Assembly: GCF_000003605.2 (NCBI RefSeq)
Contig: NW_003125526.1
Span: 1-23,604 of the forward strand
Reading direction: 5' to 3'
Length of the DNA stretch: 23,604 nucleotides
From: Saccoglossus kowalevskii
Lineage: Eukaryota > Hemichordata > Enteropneusta > Harrimaniidae
The notes under the pieces are model-generated. The model saw only the letters and a program-made list of their open reading frames with translations. It did not search any database and was not told where the DNA came from. Both the position numbers and the translations under genes were made by a program. Positions 11,277-23,239 of the stretch are shown here, in pieces; position 1 is the stretch's first letter; each line of letters opens with the position of its first letter.

Positions 11277-12126
11277 ATGGAGCTGTCTCCAAGACTTGTT
11301 CCTTAGTTCCACAGTAAGTACATGTACTAGTAGTGCCAAGTATGGAGCCATCTCCAAAACTTGTCCCTTAGTCCCACAGTAAGTACATGTACTAGTAGTT
11401 CCAAGTATGGAGCCGTCTCCAAGACTTGTTCCTTAGTTTCACAGTAAGTACATGTACTAGTAGTTCCAAGTATGGAGCCGTCTCCAAGACTTGTCCCTTA
11501 GTTCCACAGTAAGTACATGTACTAGTAGTTCCAAGTATGGAGCCGTCTCCAAGACTTGTTCCTTAGTTTCACAGTAAGTACATGTACTAGTAGTTCCAAG
11601 TATGGAGCCGTCTCCAAGACTTGTCCCTTAGTTCCACAGTAAGTACATGTACTAGTAGTTCCATGTATGGAGCCGTCTCCAAGACTTGTTCCTTAGTTCC
11701 ACAGTAAGTACATGTACTAGTAGTTCCAAGTATGGAGCCGTCTCCAAGACTTGTCCCTTAGTTCCACAGTAAGTACATGTACTAGTAGTTCCATGTATGG
11801 AGCCATCTCCAAGACTTGTCCCTTAGTTCCACAGTAAGTACATGTACTAGTAGTTCCATGTATGGAGCCGTCTCCAAGACTTGTCCCTTAGTTCCACAGT
11901 AAGTACATGTACTAGTAGTTCCAAGTATGGAGCTGTCTCCAAGACTTGTCCCTTAGTCCCACAGTAAGTACATGTACTAGTAGTTCCAAGTATGGAGCCG
12001 TCTCCAAGACTTGTCCCTTAGTTCCACAGTAAGTGCATGTACTAGTAGTTCCATGTATGGAGCCATCTCCAAGACTTGTCCCTTAGTTCCACAGTAAGTA
12101 CATGTACTAGTAGTTCCAAGTATGGA
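11277..12126. repeat. About 13-unit block copy, third copy of the 7570 block
   Basis: The variant order follows 7570-8420 at an offset of 57 units plus 2 bp. Private differences include TAGTGCC for TAGTTCC at about 11334. The copies part at 12127, where this one has TTGTTCC and the 7570 copy TTGTCCC with a TCCCAC core. Confidence 0.7.
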
Positions 12127-12884
12127 GCTGTCTCCAAGACTTGTTCCTTAGTTCCACAGTAAGTACATGTACTAGTAGTTCCAAGTATGGAGCCGTCTCC
12201 AAGACTTGTCTCTTAGTCCCACAGTAAGTACATGTACTAATATTCTTATGTACAGAGCCGTCTCCAAGACTTGTTCCTTAGTTCCACAGTAAGTACATGT
12301 ACTTATATTCTCATGTATAGAGCCATCTCCAAGACTTGTCCCTTAGTTCCACAGTAAGTACATGTACTAGTAGTTCCAAGTATGGAGCCGTCTCCAAGAC
12401 TTGTTCCTTAGTTCCACAGTAAGTACATGTACTAGTAGTTCCAAGTATGGAGCCATCTCCAAGACTCGTCCCGTAGTTCCACAGTAAGTACTTGTACTAG
12501 TAGTTCCAAGTATGGAGCCATCTCCAAAACTCATCCCTTAGTTCCACTCTATGTACATGTACTAGTAGTTCCATGTATGGAGCCATCTCCAAGACTTGTT
12601 CCTTAGTTTCACAGTAAGTACATGTACTAGTAGTTCCAAGTATGGAGCCGTCTCCAAGACTTGTTCCTTAGTTCCACAGTAAGTACATGTACTAGTAGTT
12701 CCAAGTATGGAGCCGTCTCCAAGACTTGTTCCTTAGTTCCACAGTAAGTACATGTACTAGTAGTTCCAAGTATGGAGCCGTCTCCAAGACTTGTTCCTTA
12801 GTTCCACAGTAAGTACATGTACTAGTAGTTCCAAGTATGGAGCCGTCTCCAAGACTTGTTCCTTAGTTCCACAGTAAGTACATG

Positions 12885-13095
12885 TACTAGTAGTTCCCAA
12901 GTATGGAGCCGTCTCCAAGACTTGTCCCTTAGTTCCACAGTAAGTACATGTACTAGTAGTTCCAAGTACATGTATGGAGCCGTCTCCAAGACTTGTTCCT
13001 TAGTTTCACAGTAAGTACATGTACTAGTAGTTCCAAGTATGGAGCCGTCTCCAGAACTTGTCCCCTAGTTCCACAGTAAGTACATGTACAATGTA
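12885..13095. repeat. Irregular units with palindrome-derived insertions
   Basis: Three insertions fall in about 200 bp: one C (TTCCCAAG near 12897), six bases giving AAGTACATGTATGG (near 12967), and seven bases giving GTACAATGTACTAG (near 13085). One unit also reads CCAGAACTTG and CCCCTAG. The 6- and 7-base insertions are made of ACATGT or ATGTACA, pieces of the unit's own palindrome. Together they add 14 bp. Slippage at the palindrome or an assembly join are both possible. Confidence 0.75.
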
Positions 13096-14150
13096 CTAGT
13101 AGTTCCAAGTATGGAGCTGTCTCCAAGACTTGTCCCTTAGTCCCACAGTAAGTACATGTACTAGTAGTTCCAAGTATGGAGCCGTCTCCAAGACTTGTCC
13201 CTTAGTTCCACAGTAAGTGCATGTACTAGTAGTTCCATGTATGGAGCCATCTCCAAGACTTGTCCCTTAGTTCCACAGTAAGTGCATGTACTAGTAGTTC
13301 CAAGTATGGAGCCGTCTCCAAGACTTGTTCCTTAGTTCCACAGTAAGTACTTGTACTAGTAGTTCCAAGTATGGAGCCGTCTCCAAGACTTGTTCCTTAG
13401 TTCCACAGTAAGTACATGTACTAGTAGTTCCAAGTATGGAGCCGTCTCCAAGACTTGTTCCTTAGTTCCACAGTAAGTACATGTACTAATATTCTCATGT
13501 ACAGAGCCGTCTCCAAGACTTGTTCCTTAGTTCCACAGTAAGTACATGTACTAGTAGTTCCAAGTATGGAGCTGTCTCCAAGACTTGTCCCTTAGTTCCA
13601 CAGTAAGTACATGTACTAGTAGTTCCAAGTATGGAGCCGTCTCCAAGACTTGTTCCTTAGTTCCACAGTAAGTACATGTACTAATATTTTCATGTACAGA
13701 GCCGTCTCCAAGACTTGTTCCTTAGTTCCACAGTAAGTACATGTACTTATATTCTCATGTATAGAGCCATCTCCAAGACTTGTCCCTTAGTTCCACAGTA
13801 AGTACATGTACTAGTAGTTCCAAGTATGGAGCCGTCTCCAAGACTTGTTCCTTAGTTTCACAGTAAGTACATGTACTAGTAGTTCCAAGTATGGAGCCGT
13901 CTCCAAGACTTGTCCCTTAGTTCCACAGTAAGTACATGTACTAGTAGTTCCATGTATGGAGCCGTCTCCAAGACTTGTTCCTTAGTTCCACAGTAAGTAC
14001 ATGTACTAGTAGTTCCAAGTATGGAGCCGTCTCCAAGACTTGTCCCTTAGTTCCACAGTAAGTACATGTACTAGTAGTTCCATGTATGGAGCCATCTCCA
14101 AGACTTGTTCCTTAGTTCCACAGTAAGTACATGTACTAGTAGTTCCAAGT

Positions 14151-15624
14151 ATGGAGCTGTCTCCAAGACTTGTTCCTTAGTTCCACAGTAAGTACATGTA
14201 CTAGTAGTTCCAAGTATGGAGCCATCTCCAAAACTTGTCCCTTAGTCCCACAGTAAGTACATGTACTAGTAGTTCCAAGTATGGAGCCGTCTCCAAGACT
14301 TGTTCCTTAGTTTCACAGTAAGTACATGTACTAGTAGTTCCAAGTATGGAGCCGTCTCCAAGACTTGTCCCTTAGTTCCACAGTAAGTACATGTACTAGT
14401 AGTTCCAAGTATGGAGCCGTCTCCAAGACTTGTTCCTTAGTTTCACAGTAAGTACATGTACTAGTAGTTCCAAGTATGGAGCCGTCTCCAAGACTTGTCC
14501 CTTAGTTCCACAGTAAGTACATGTACTAGTAGTTCCATGTATGGAGCCGTCTCCAAGACTTGTTCCTTAGTTCCACAGTAAGTACATGTACTAGTAGTTC
14601 CAAGTATGGAGCCGTCTCCAAGACTTGTCCCTTAGTTCCACAGTAAGTACATGTACTAGTAGTTCCATGTATGGAGCCATCTCCAAGACTTGTCCCTTAG
14701 TTCCACAGTAAGTACATGTACTAGTAGTTCCATGTATGGAGCCGTCTCCAAGACTTGTCCCTTAGTTCCACAGTAAGTACATGTACTAGTAGTTCCAAGT
14801 ATGGAGCTGTCTCCAAGACTTGTCCCTTAGTAAGTACATGTACTAGTAGTTCCAAGTATGGAGCCGTCTCCAAGACTTGTCCCTTAGTTCCACAGTAAGT
14901 GCATGTACTAGTAGTTCCATGTATGGAGCCATCTCCAAGACTTGTCCCTTAGTTCCACAGTAAGTACATGTACTAGTAGTTCCAAGTATGGAGCTGTCTC
15001 CAAGACTTGTCCCTTAGTCCCACAGTAAGTACATATACTAGTAGTTCCAAGTATGGAGCCGTCTCCAAGACTTGTCCCTTAGTTCCACAGTAAGTGCATG
15101 TACTAGTAGTTCCATGTATGGAGCCATCTCCAAGACTTGTCCCTTAGTTCCACAGTAAGTGCATGTACTAGTAGTTCCAAGTATGGAGCCGTCTCCAAGA
15201 CTTGTTCCTTAGTTCCACAGTAAGTACTTGTACTAGTAGTTCCAAGTATGGAGCCGTCTCCAAGACTTGTTCCTTAGTTCCACAGTAAGTACATGTACTA
15301 GTAGTTCCAAGTATGGAGCCGTCTCCAAGACTTGTTCCTTAGTTCCACAGTAAGTACATGTACTAATATTCTCATGTACAGAGCCGTCTCCAAGACTTGT
15401 TCCTTAGTTCCACAGTAAGTACATGTACTAGTAGTTCCAAGTATGGAGCTGTCTCCAAGACTTGTCCCTTAGTTCCACAGTAAGTACATGTACTAGTAGT
15501 TCCAAGTATGGAGCCGTCTCCAAGACTTGTTCCTTAGTTCCACAGTAAGTACATGTACTAATATTTTCATGTACAGAGCCGTCTCCAAGACTTGTTCCTT
15601 AGTTCCACAGTAAGTACATGTACT
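14151..15624. repeat. About 23-unit block, copy 2
   Basis: Copy of 7570-9050. It carries an 8-bp deletion near 14830 that joins CTTAG directly to TAAGTAC and so removes TCCCACAG, and a palindrome-breaking substitution (ACATATAC) near 15015. Downstream of the L unit the two copies diverge at once. Confidence 0.8.
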
Positions 15625-17180
15625 TATATTCTCATGTATAGAGCCATCTCCAAGACTTGTCCCTTAGTTCCACAGTAAGTACATGTACTAGTAGTTCCAA
15701 GTATGGAGCCGTCTCCAAGACTTGTTCCTTAGTTTCACATTAAGTACATGTACTAGTAGTTCCAAGTATGGAGCCGTCTCCAAGACTTGTCCCTTAGTTC
15801 CACAGTAAGTACATGTACTAGTAGTTCCATGTATGGAGCCGTCTCCAAGACTTGTTCCTTAGTTCCACAGTAAGTACATGTACTAGTAGTTCCAAGTATG
15901 GAGCCGTCTCCAAGACTTGTCCCTTAGTTCCACAGTAAGTACATGTACTAGTAGTTCCATGTATGGAGCCATCTCCAAGACTTGTCCTTTAGTTCCACAG
16001 TAAGTACATGTACTAGTAGTTCCATGTATGGAGCCGTCTCCAAGACTTGTCCCTTAGTTCCACAGTAAGTACATGTACTAGTAGTTCCAAGTATGGAGCT
16101 GTCTCCAAGACTTGTCCCTTAGTCCCACAGTAAGTACATGTACTAGTAGTTCCAAGTATGGAGCCGTCTCCAAGACTTGTCCCTTAGTTCCACAGTAAGT
16201 GCATGTACTAGTAGTTCCATGTATGGAGCCATCTCCAAGACTTGTCCCTTAGTTCCACAGTAAGTACATGTACTAGTAGTTCCAAGTATGGAGCTGTCTC
16301 CAAGACTTGTCCCTTAGTCCCACAGTAAGTACATGTACTAGTAGTTCCAAGTATGGAGCCGTCTCCAAGACTTGTCCCTTAGTTCCACAGTAAGTGCATG
16401 TACTAGTAGTTCCATGTATGGAGCCATCTCCAAGACTTGTCCCTTAGTTCCACAGTAAGTGCATGTACTAGTAGTTCCAAGTATGGAGCCGTCTCCAAGA
16501 CTTGTTCCTTAGTTCCACAGTAAGTACTTGTACTAGTAGTTCCAAGTATGGAGCCGTCTCCAAGACTTGTTCCTTAGTTCCACAGTAAGTACATGTACTA
16601 GTAGTTCCAAGTATGGAGCCGTCTCCAAGACTTGTTCCTTAGTTCCACAGTAAGTACATGTACTAATATTCTCATGTACAGAGCCGTCTCCAAGACTTGT
16701 TCCTTAGTTCCACAGTAAGTACATGTACTAGTAGTTCCAAGTATGGAGCTGTCTCCAAGACTTGTCCCTTAGTTCCACAGTAAGTACATGTACTAGTAGT
16801 TCCAAGTATGGAGCCGTCTCCAAGACTTGTTCCTTAGTTCCACAGTAAGTACATGTACTAATATTTTCATGTACAGAGCCGTCTCCAAGACTTGTTCCTT
16901 AGTTCCACAGTAAGTACATGTACTTATATTCTCATGTATAGAGCCATCTCCAAGACTTGTCCCTTAGTTCCACAGTAAGTACATGTACTAGTAGTTCCAA
17001 GTATGGAGCCGTCTCCAAGACTTGTTCCTTAGTTCCACAGTAAGTACATGTACTAGTAGTTCCAAGTATGGAGCCGTCTCCAAGACTCGTCCCGTAGTTC
17101 CACAGTAAGTACTTGTACTAGTAGTTCCAAGTATGGAGCCATCTCCAAAACTCATCCCTTAGTTCCACTCTATGTACATG
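15624..17180. repeat. 24-unit higher-order block, copy 1
   Basis: The block runs from an L unit to a K unit. It recurs at 19199-20755, exactly 3575 bp (55 units) away, with the same variant in every unit I compared: CACATTAAG (15736 and 19311), TCCTTTAG (15986 and 19561), CTGT and GTGCATG units, ACTTGTAC, B pair 16664/16859 and 20239/20434, L 16924 and 20499, G 17089 and 20664, K 17168 and 20743. I saw no differences by eye, so the copying is recent or conversion is ongoing. Confidence 0.85.
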
Positions 17181-17413
17181 TACTAGTAGTTCCAAGTATG
17201 GAGCCGTCTCCAAGACTTGTTCCTTAGTTCCACAGTAAGTACATGTACTAGTAGTTCCAAGTATGGAGCCGTCTCCAAGACTCGTCCCGTAGTTCCACAG
17301 TAAGTACTTGTACTAGTAGTTCCAAGTATGGAGCCATCTCCAAAACTCATCCCTTAGTTCCACTCTATGTACATGTACTAGTAGTTCCAAGTATGGAGCC
17401 GTCTCCAAGACTT
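17024..17413. repeat. Three-unit tandem duplication of the G/K cassette
   Basis: A set of three units (common, G, K) occurs twice in a row, with G at 17089 and 17284 and K at 17168 and 17363, 195 bp apart. A two-unit version (G, K) repeats at 17804-18013 with 130-bp spacing. The second G unit of that pair reads TTGTCCCG rather than TCGTCCCG. Confidence 0.85.
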
Positions 17414-17762
17414 GTCCCTTAGTTCCACAGTAAGTACATGTACTAGTAGTTCCAAGTATGGAGCCGTCTCCAAGACTTGTCCCTTAGTTCCACAGTAAGT
17501 ACATGTACTAGTAGTTCCATGTATGGAGCCATCTCCAAGACTTGTCCCTTAGTTCCACAGTAAGTACATGTACTAGTAGTTCCATGTATGGAGCCGTCTC
17601 CAAGACTTGTCCCTTAGTTCCACAGTAAGTACATGTACTAGTAGTTCCAAGTATGGAGCTGTCTCCAAGACTTGTCCCTTAGTCCCACAGTAAGTACATG
17701 TACTAGTAGTTCCATGTATGGAGCCGTCTCCAAGACTTGTTCCTTAGTTCCACAGTAAGTAC

Positions 17763-18645
17763 ATGTACTAGTAGTTCCAAGTATGGAGCCGTCTCCAAGA
17801 CTCGTCCCGTAGTTCCACAGTAAGTACTTGTACTAGTAGTTCCAAGTATGGAGCCATCTCCAAAACTCATCCCTTAGTTCCACTCTATGTACATGTACTA
17901 GTAGTTCCAAGTATGGAGCCGTCTCCAAGACTTGTCCCGTAGTTCCACAGTAAGTACTTGTACTAGTAGTTCCAAGTATGGAGCCATCTCCAAAACTCAT
18001 CCCTTAGTTCCACTCTATGTACATGTACTAGTAGTTCCAAGTATGGAGCCGTCTCCAAGACTTGTCCCTTAGTTCCACAGTAAGTACATGTACTAGTAGT
18101 TCCAAGTATGGAGCCGTCTCCAAGACTTGTCCCTTAGTTCCAAAGTAAGTACATGTACTAGTAGTTCCATGTATGGAGCCATCTCCAAGACTTGTCCCTT
18201 AGTTCCACAGTAAGTACATGTACTAGTAGTTCCATGTATGGAGCCGTCTCCAAGACTTGTCCCTTAGTTCCACAGTAAGTACATGTACTAGTAGTTCCAA
18301 GTATGGAGCTGTCTCCAAGACTTGTCCCTTAGTCCCACAGTAAGTACATGTACTAGTAGTTCCATGTATGGAGCCGTCTCCAAGACTTGTCTCTTAGTCC
18401 CACAGTAAGTACATGTACTAATATTCTCATGTATAGAGCCGTCTCCAAGACTTGTTCCTTAGTTCCACAGTAAGTACATGTACTAGTAGTTCCAAGTATG
18501 GAGCCGTCTCCAAGACTTGTTCCTTAGTTCCACAGTAAGTACATGTACTAGTAGTTCCAAGTATGGAGCCGTCTCCAAGACTCGTCCCGTAGTTCCACAG
18601 TAAGTACTTGTACTAGTAGTTCCAAGTATGGAGCCATCTCCAAGA
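17763..18645. repeat. Block copy shared with 21270-22152
   Basis: Rare markers shared at an offset of about 3507-3510 bp: the double G/K cassette, TTCCAAAGTAAG (18140 and 21648), a TCTCTTAGTCCC unit leading into a B unit (18419 and 21926), and a G unit (18584 and 22091). This copy has clean 65-bp spacing; the other does not. The copies part after the last G unit, where this one has a hybrid unit with a normal CAGTAAG tail. Confidence 0.85.
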
Positions 18646-19198
18646 CTCATCCCTTAGTTCCACAGTAAGTACATGTACTAGTAGTTCCAAGTATGGAGCC
18701 GTCTCCAAGACTTGTTCCTTAGTTCCACAGTAAGTACATGTACTAATATTCTCATGTACAGAGCCGTCTCCAAGACTTGTTCCTTAGTTCCACAGTAAGT
18801 ACATGTACTAGTAGTTCCAAGTATGGAGCTGTCTCCAAGACTTGTCCCTTAGTTCCACAGTAAGTACATGTACTAGTAGTTCCAAGTATGGAGCCGTCTC
18901 CAAGACTTGTTCCTTAGTTCCACAGTAAGTACATGTACTAATATTTTCATGTACAGAGCCGTCTCCAAGACTTGTTCCTTAGTTCCACAGTAAGTACATG
19001 TACTTATATTCTCATGTATAGAGCCATCTCCAAGACTTGTCCCTTAGTTCCACAGTAAGTACATGTACTAGTAGTTCCAAGTATGGAGCCGTCTCCAAGA
19101 CTCGTCCCGTAGTTCCACAGTAAGTACTTGTACTAGTAGTTCCAAGTATGGAGCCATCTCCAAAACTCATCCCTTAGTTCCACTCTATGTACATGTAC

Positions 19199-20755
19199 TT
19201 ATATTCTCATGTATAGAGCCATCTCCAAGACTTGTCCCTTAGTTCCACAGTAAGTACATGTACTAGTAGTTCCAAGTATGGAGCCGTCTCCAAGACTTGT
19301 TCCTTAGTTTCACATTAAGTACATGTACTAGTAGTTCCAAGTATGGAGCCGTCTCCAAGACTTGTCCCTTAGTTCCACAGTAAGTACATGTACTAGTAGT
19401 TCCATGTATGGAGCCGTCTCCAAGACTTGTTCCTTAGTTCCACAGTAAGTACATGTACTAGTAGTTCCAAGTATGGAGCCGTCTCCAAGACTTGTCCCTT
19501 AGTTCCACAGTAAGTACATGTACTAGTAGTTCCATGTATGGAGCCATCTCCAAGACTTGTCCTTTAGTTCCACAGTAAGTACATGTACTAGTAGTTCCAT
19601 GTATGGAGCCGTCTCCAAGACTTGTCCCTTAGTTCCACAGTAAGTACATGTACTAGTAGTTCCAAGTATGGAGCTGTCTCCAAGACTTGTCCCTTAGTCC
19701 CACAGTAAGTACATGTACTAGTAGTTCCAAGTATGGAGCCGTCTCCAAGACTTGTCCCTTAGTTCCACAGTAAGTGCATGTACTAGTAGTTCCATGTATG
19801 GAGCCATCTCCAAGACTTGTCCCTTAGTTCCACAGTAAGTACATGTACTAGTAGTTCCAAGTATGGAGCTGTCTCCAAGACTTGTCCCTTAGTCCCACAG
19901 TAAGTACATGTACTAGTAGTTCCAAGTATGGAGCCGTCTCCAAGACTTGTCCCTTAGTTCCACAGTAAGTGCATGTACTAGTAGTTCCATGTATGGAGCC
20001 ATCTCCAAGACTTGTCCCTTAGTTCCACAGTAAGTGCATGTACTAGTAGTTCCAAGTATGGAGCCGTCTCCAAGACTTGTTCCTTAGTTCCACAGTAAGT
20101 ACTTGTACTAGTAGTTCCAAGTATGGAGCCGTCTCCAAGACTTGTTCCTTAGTTCCACAGTAAGTACATGTACTAGTAGTTCCAAGTATGGAGCCGTCTC
20201 CAAGACTTGTTCCTTAGTTCCACAGTAAGTACATGTACTAATATTCTCATGTACAGAGCCGTCTCCAAGACTTGTTCCTTAGTTCCACAGTAAGTACATG
20301 TACTAGTAGTTCCAAGTATGGAGCTGTCTCCAAGACTTGTCCCTTAGTTCCACAGTAAGTACATGTACTAGTAGTTCCAAGTATGGAGCCGTCTCCAAGA
20401 CTTGTTCCTTAGTTCCACAGTAAGTACATGTACTAATATTTTCATGTACAGAGCCGTCTCCAAGACTTGTTCCTTAGTTCCACAGTAAGTACATGTACTT
20501 ATATTCTCATGTATAGAGCCATCTCCAAGACTTGTCCCTTAGTTCCACAGTAAGTACATGTACTAGTAGTTCCAAGTATGGAGCCGTCTCCAAGACTTGT
20601 TCCTTAGTTCCACAGTAAGTACATGTACTAGTAGTTCCAAGTATGGAGCCGTCTCCAAGACTCGTCCCGTAGTTCCACAGTAAGTACTTGTACTAGTAGT
20701 TCCAAGTATGGAGCCATCTCCAAAACTCATCCCTTAGTTCCACTCTATGTACATG
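19199..20755. repeat. 24-unit higher-order block, copy 2
   Basis: Copy of 15624-17180 (see that entry). It is followed directly by a third, truncated copy (20759-21303) that starts with the same K-to-L junction, so the region 19183-21303 is a tandem array of a 1560-bp higher-order unit. Positions 19047-19743 and 20607-21303 read as identical at an offset of 1560 bp. Confidence 0.85.
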
Positions 20756-20758
20756 TAC

Positions 20759-21303
20759 TTATATTCTCATGTATAGAGCCATCTCCAAGACTTGTCCCTT
20801 AGTTCCACAGTAAGTACATGTACTAGTAGTTCCAAGTATGGAGCCGTCTCCAAGACTTGTTCCTTAGTTTCACATTAAGTACATGTACTAGTAGTTCCAA
20901 GTATGGAGCCGTCTCCAAGACTTGTCCCTTAGTTCCACAGTAAGTACATGTACTAGTAGTTCCATGTATGGAGCCGTCTCCAAGACTTGTTCCTTAGTTC
21001 CACAGTAAGTACATGTACTAGTAGTTCCAAGTATGGAGCCGTCTCCAAGACTTGTCCCTTAGTTCCACAGTAAGTACATGTACTAGTAGTTCCATGTATG
21101 GAGCCATCTCCAAGACTTGTCCTTTAGTTCCACAGTAAGTACATGTACTAGTAGTTCCATGTATGGAGCCGTCTCCAAGACTTGTCCCTTAGTTCCACAG
21201 TAAGTACATGTACTAGTAGTTCCAAGTATGGAGCTGTCTCCAAGACTTGTCCCTTAGTCCCACAGTAAGTACATGTACTAGTAGTTCCAAGTATGGAGCC
21301 GTC
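20759..21303. repeat. 24-unit higher-order block, truncated copy 3
   Basis: It matches 19199-19743 without visible difference, including CACATTAAG (20871) and TCCTTTAG (21121). It stops at 21303, where the sequence switches to the double G/K cassette and the indel-rich stretch begins. The switch point is either an exchange breakpoint or an assembly join. Confidence 0.8.
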
Positions 21304-22152
21304 TCAAGACTCGTCCCGTAGTTCACAGTAAGTACTGTACTAGTAGTTCAAGTATGGAGCCATCTCCAAAACTCATCCCTTAGTTCCACTCTATGTACAT
21401 GTACTAGTAGTTCCAAGTATAGAGCCGTCTCAAGACTTGTCCCGTAGTTCCACAGTAAAGTACTTGTACTAGTAGTTCCAAGTATGGAGCCATCTCCAAA
21501 ACTCATCCTTAGTTTCCACTCTATGTACATGTACTAGTAGTTCCAAGTATGAGAGCCGTCTCCAAGACTTGTCCCTTAGTTCCACAGTAAGTACATGTAC
21601 TAGTAGTTCCAAGTATGGAGCCGTCTCCAAGACTTGTCCCTTAGTTCCAAAGTAAGTACATGTACTAGTAGTTCCATGTATGGAGCCATCTCCAAGACTT
21701 GTCCCTTAGTTCCACAGTAAGTACATGTACTAGTAGTTCCATGTATGGAGCCGTCTCCAAGACTTGTCCCTTAGTTCCACAGTAAGTACATGTACTAGTA
21801 GTTCCAAGTATGGAGCTGTCTCCAAGACTTGTCCCTTAGTCCCACAGTAAGTACATGTACTAGTAGTTCCATGTATGGAGCCGTCTCCAAGACTTGTCTC
21901 TTAGTCCCACAGTAAGTACATGTACTAATATTCTCATGTATAGAGCCGTCTCCAAGACTTGTTCCTTAGTTCCACAGTAAGTACATGTACTAGTAGTTCC
22001 AAGTATGGAGCCGTCTCCAAGACTTGTTCCTTAGTTCCACAGTAAGTACATGTACTAGTAGTTCCAAGTATGGAGCCGTCTCCAAGACTCGTCCCGTAGT
22101 TCCACAGTAAGTACTTGTACTAGTAGTTCCAAGTATGGAGCCATCTCCAAAA
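21270..22152. repeat. Block copy shared with 17763-18645
   Basis: Second copy of 17763-18645. It contains the indel-rich stretch at its left end; from 21560 on it matches the other copy closely, including the shared rare TTCCAAAGTAAG unit. This uneven pattern, clean on the right and rough on the left, argues against age as the cause of the indels. Confidence 0.8.
21303..21553. repeat. Indel-rich stretch of the array, probable consensus error
   Basis: Against the matching copy at 17793-18046 this stretch has nine single-base indels and one substitution in about 250 bp: missing C in GTCTCC (twice), in GTTCC (twice) and in CATCCC; missing T in GTACTT; extra A in GTAAAGTAC and ATGAGAG; extra T in AGTTTCC; and GTATAGAG for GTATGGAG. 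Elsewhere in the array indels come about once per several kilobases. Most of the nine fall in runs of one base, as in raw long-read error. Net change is -3 bp. The longest open frame in the window (21348-21530, minus strand, 60 codons) exists only because these indels shift frame past the usual stops. Confidence 0.8.
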
Positions 22153-22349
22153 CTCATCCCTTAGTTCCACTCTATGTACATGTACTAGTAGTTCCAAGTA
22201 TGGAGCCGTCTCCAAGACTTGTTCCTTAGTTCCACAGTAAGTACATGTACTAGTAGTTCCAAGTATGGAGCCGTCTCCAAGACTTGTCCCTTAGTTCCAC
22301 AGTAAGTACATGTACTAGTAGTTCCAAGTATGGAGCCATCTCCAAGACT

Positions 22350-22376
22350 TGTCCCTTAGTTCCACTCTATGTACAT
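22350..22376. repeat. Hybrid K unit (recombinant within a unit)
   Basis: The unit here has a CATCTCCAAGACTTGTCCC head, as in common units, but the CTCTATG tail of K units (22365), and it is not preceded by a G unit. Near 18630-18665 the opposite hybrid occurs: after a G unit, a head with ACTCATCCC and a normal CAGTAAG tail. Together they look like products of exchange or conversion between unit positions 17-22 and 37. Confidence 0.7.
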
Positions 22377-23239
22377 GTACTAGTAGTTCCATGTATGGAG
22401 CCGTCTCCAAGACTTGTCCCTTAGTTCCACAGTAAGTACATGTACTAGTAGTTCCAAGTATGGAGCTGTCTCCAAGACTTGTCCCTTAGTCCCACAGTAA
22501 GTACATGTACTAGTAGTTCCATGTATGGAGCCGTTTCCAAGACTTGTTCCTTAGTCCCACAGTAAGTACATGTACTAGTAGTTCCAAGTATGGAGCCGTC
22601 TCCAAGACTCATCCCTTAGTTCCACAGTAAGTACATGTACTAGTAGTTCCATGTATGGAGCCGTCTCCAAGACTTGTTCCTTAGTTCCACAGTAAGTACA
22701 TGTACTAATATTCTCATGTATAGAGCCGTCTCAAAGACTTGTCCCTTAGTTCCACAGTAAGTACATGTACTAGTAGTTCCAAGTATGGAGCCATCTCCAA
22801 GACTTGTCCCTTAGTTCCACAGTAAGTACATGTACTAGTAGTTCCATGTATAGAGCCGTCTCCAAGACTTGTCCCTTAGTTCCACAGTAAGTACATGTAC
22901 TAGTAGTTCCAAGTATGGAGCCGTCTCCAAGACTTGTTCCTTAGTTCCACAGTAAGTACATGTACTAGTAGTTCCAAGTATGGAGCCGTTTCCAAGACTT
23001 GTCCCTTAGTTCCACAGTAAGTACATGTACTAGTAGTTCCATGTATGGAGCCGTCTCCAAGACTTGTCCCTTAGTTCCACAGTAAGTACATGTACTAGTA
23101 GTTCCATGTATGGAGCCGTCTCCAAGACTTGTCCCTTAGTTCCACAGTAAGTACATGTACTAGTAGTTCCATGTATGGAGCCGTCTCCAAGACTTGTTCC
23201 TTAGTTCCACAGTAAGTACATGTACTAGTAGTTCCAAGT

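Noticed and set aside
21348-21530. Minus-strand open frame of 60 codons
   Set aside because: It lies wholly inside the satellite and in its indel-rich stretch. The frame stays open only because single-base indels shift it past the stops that close the same frames in all other units. It has no recognisable domain.
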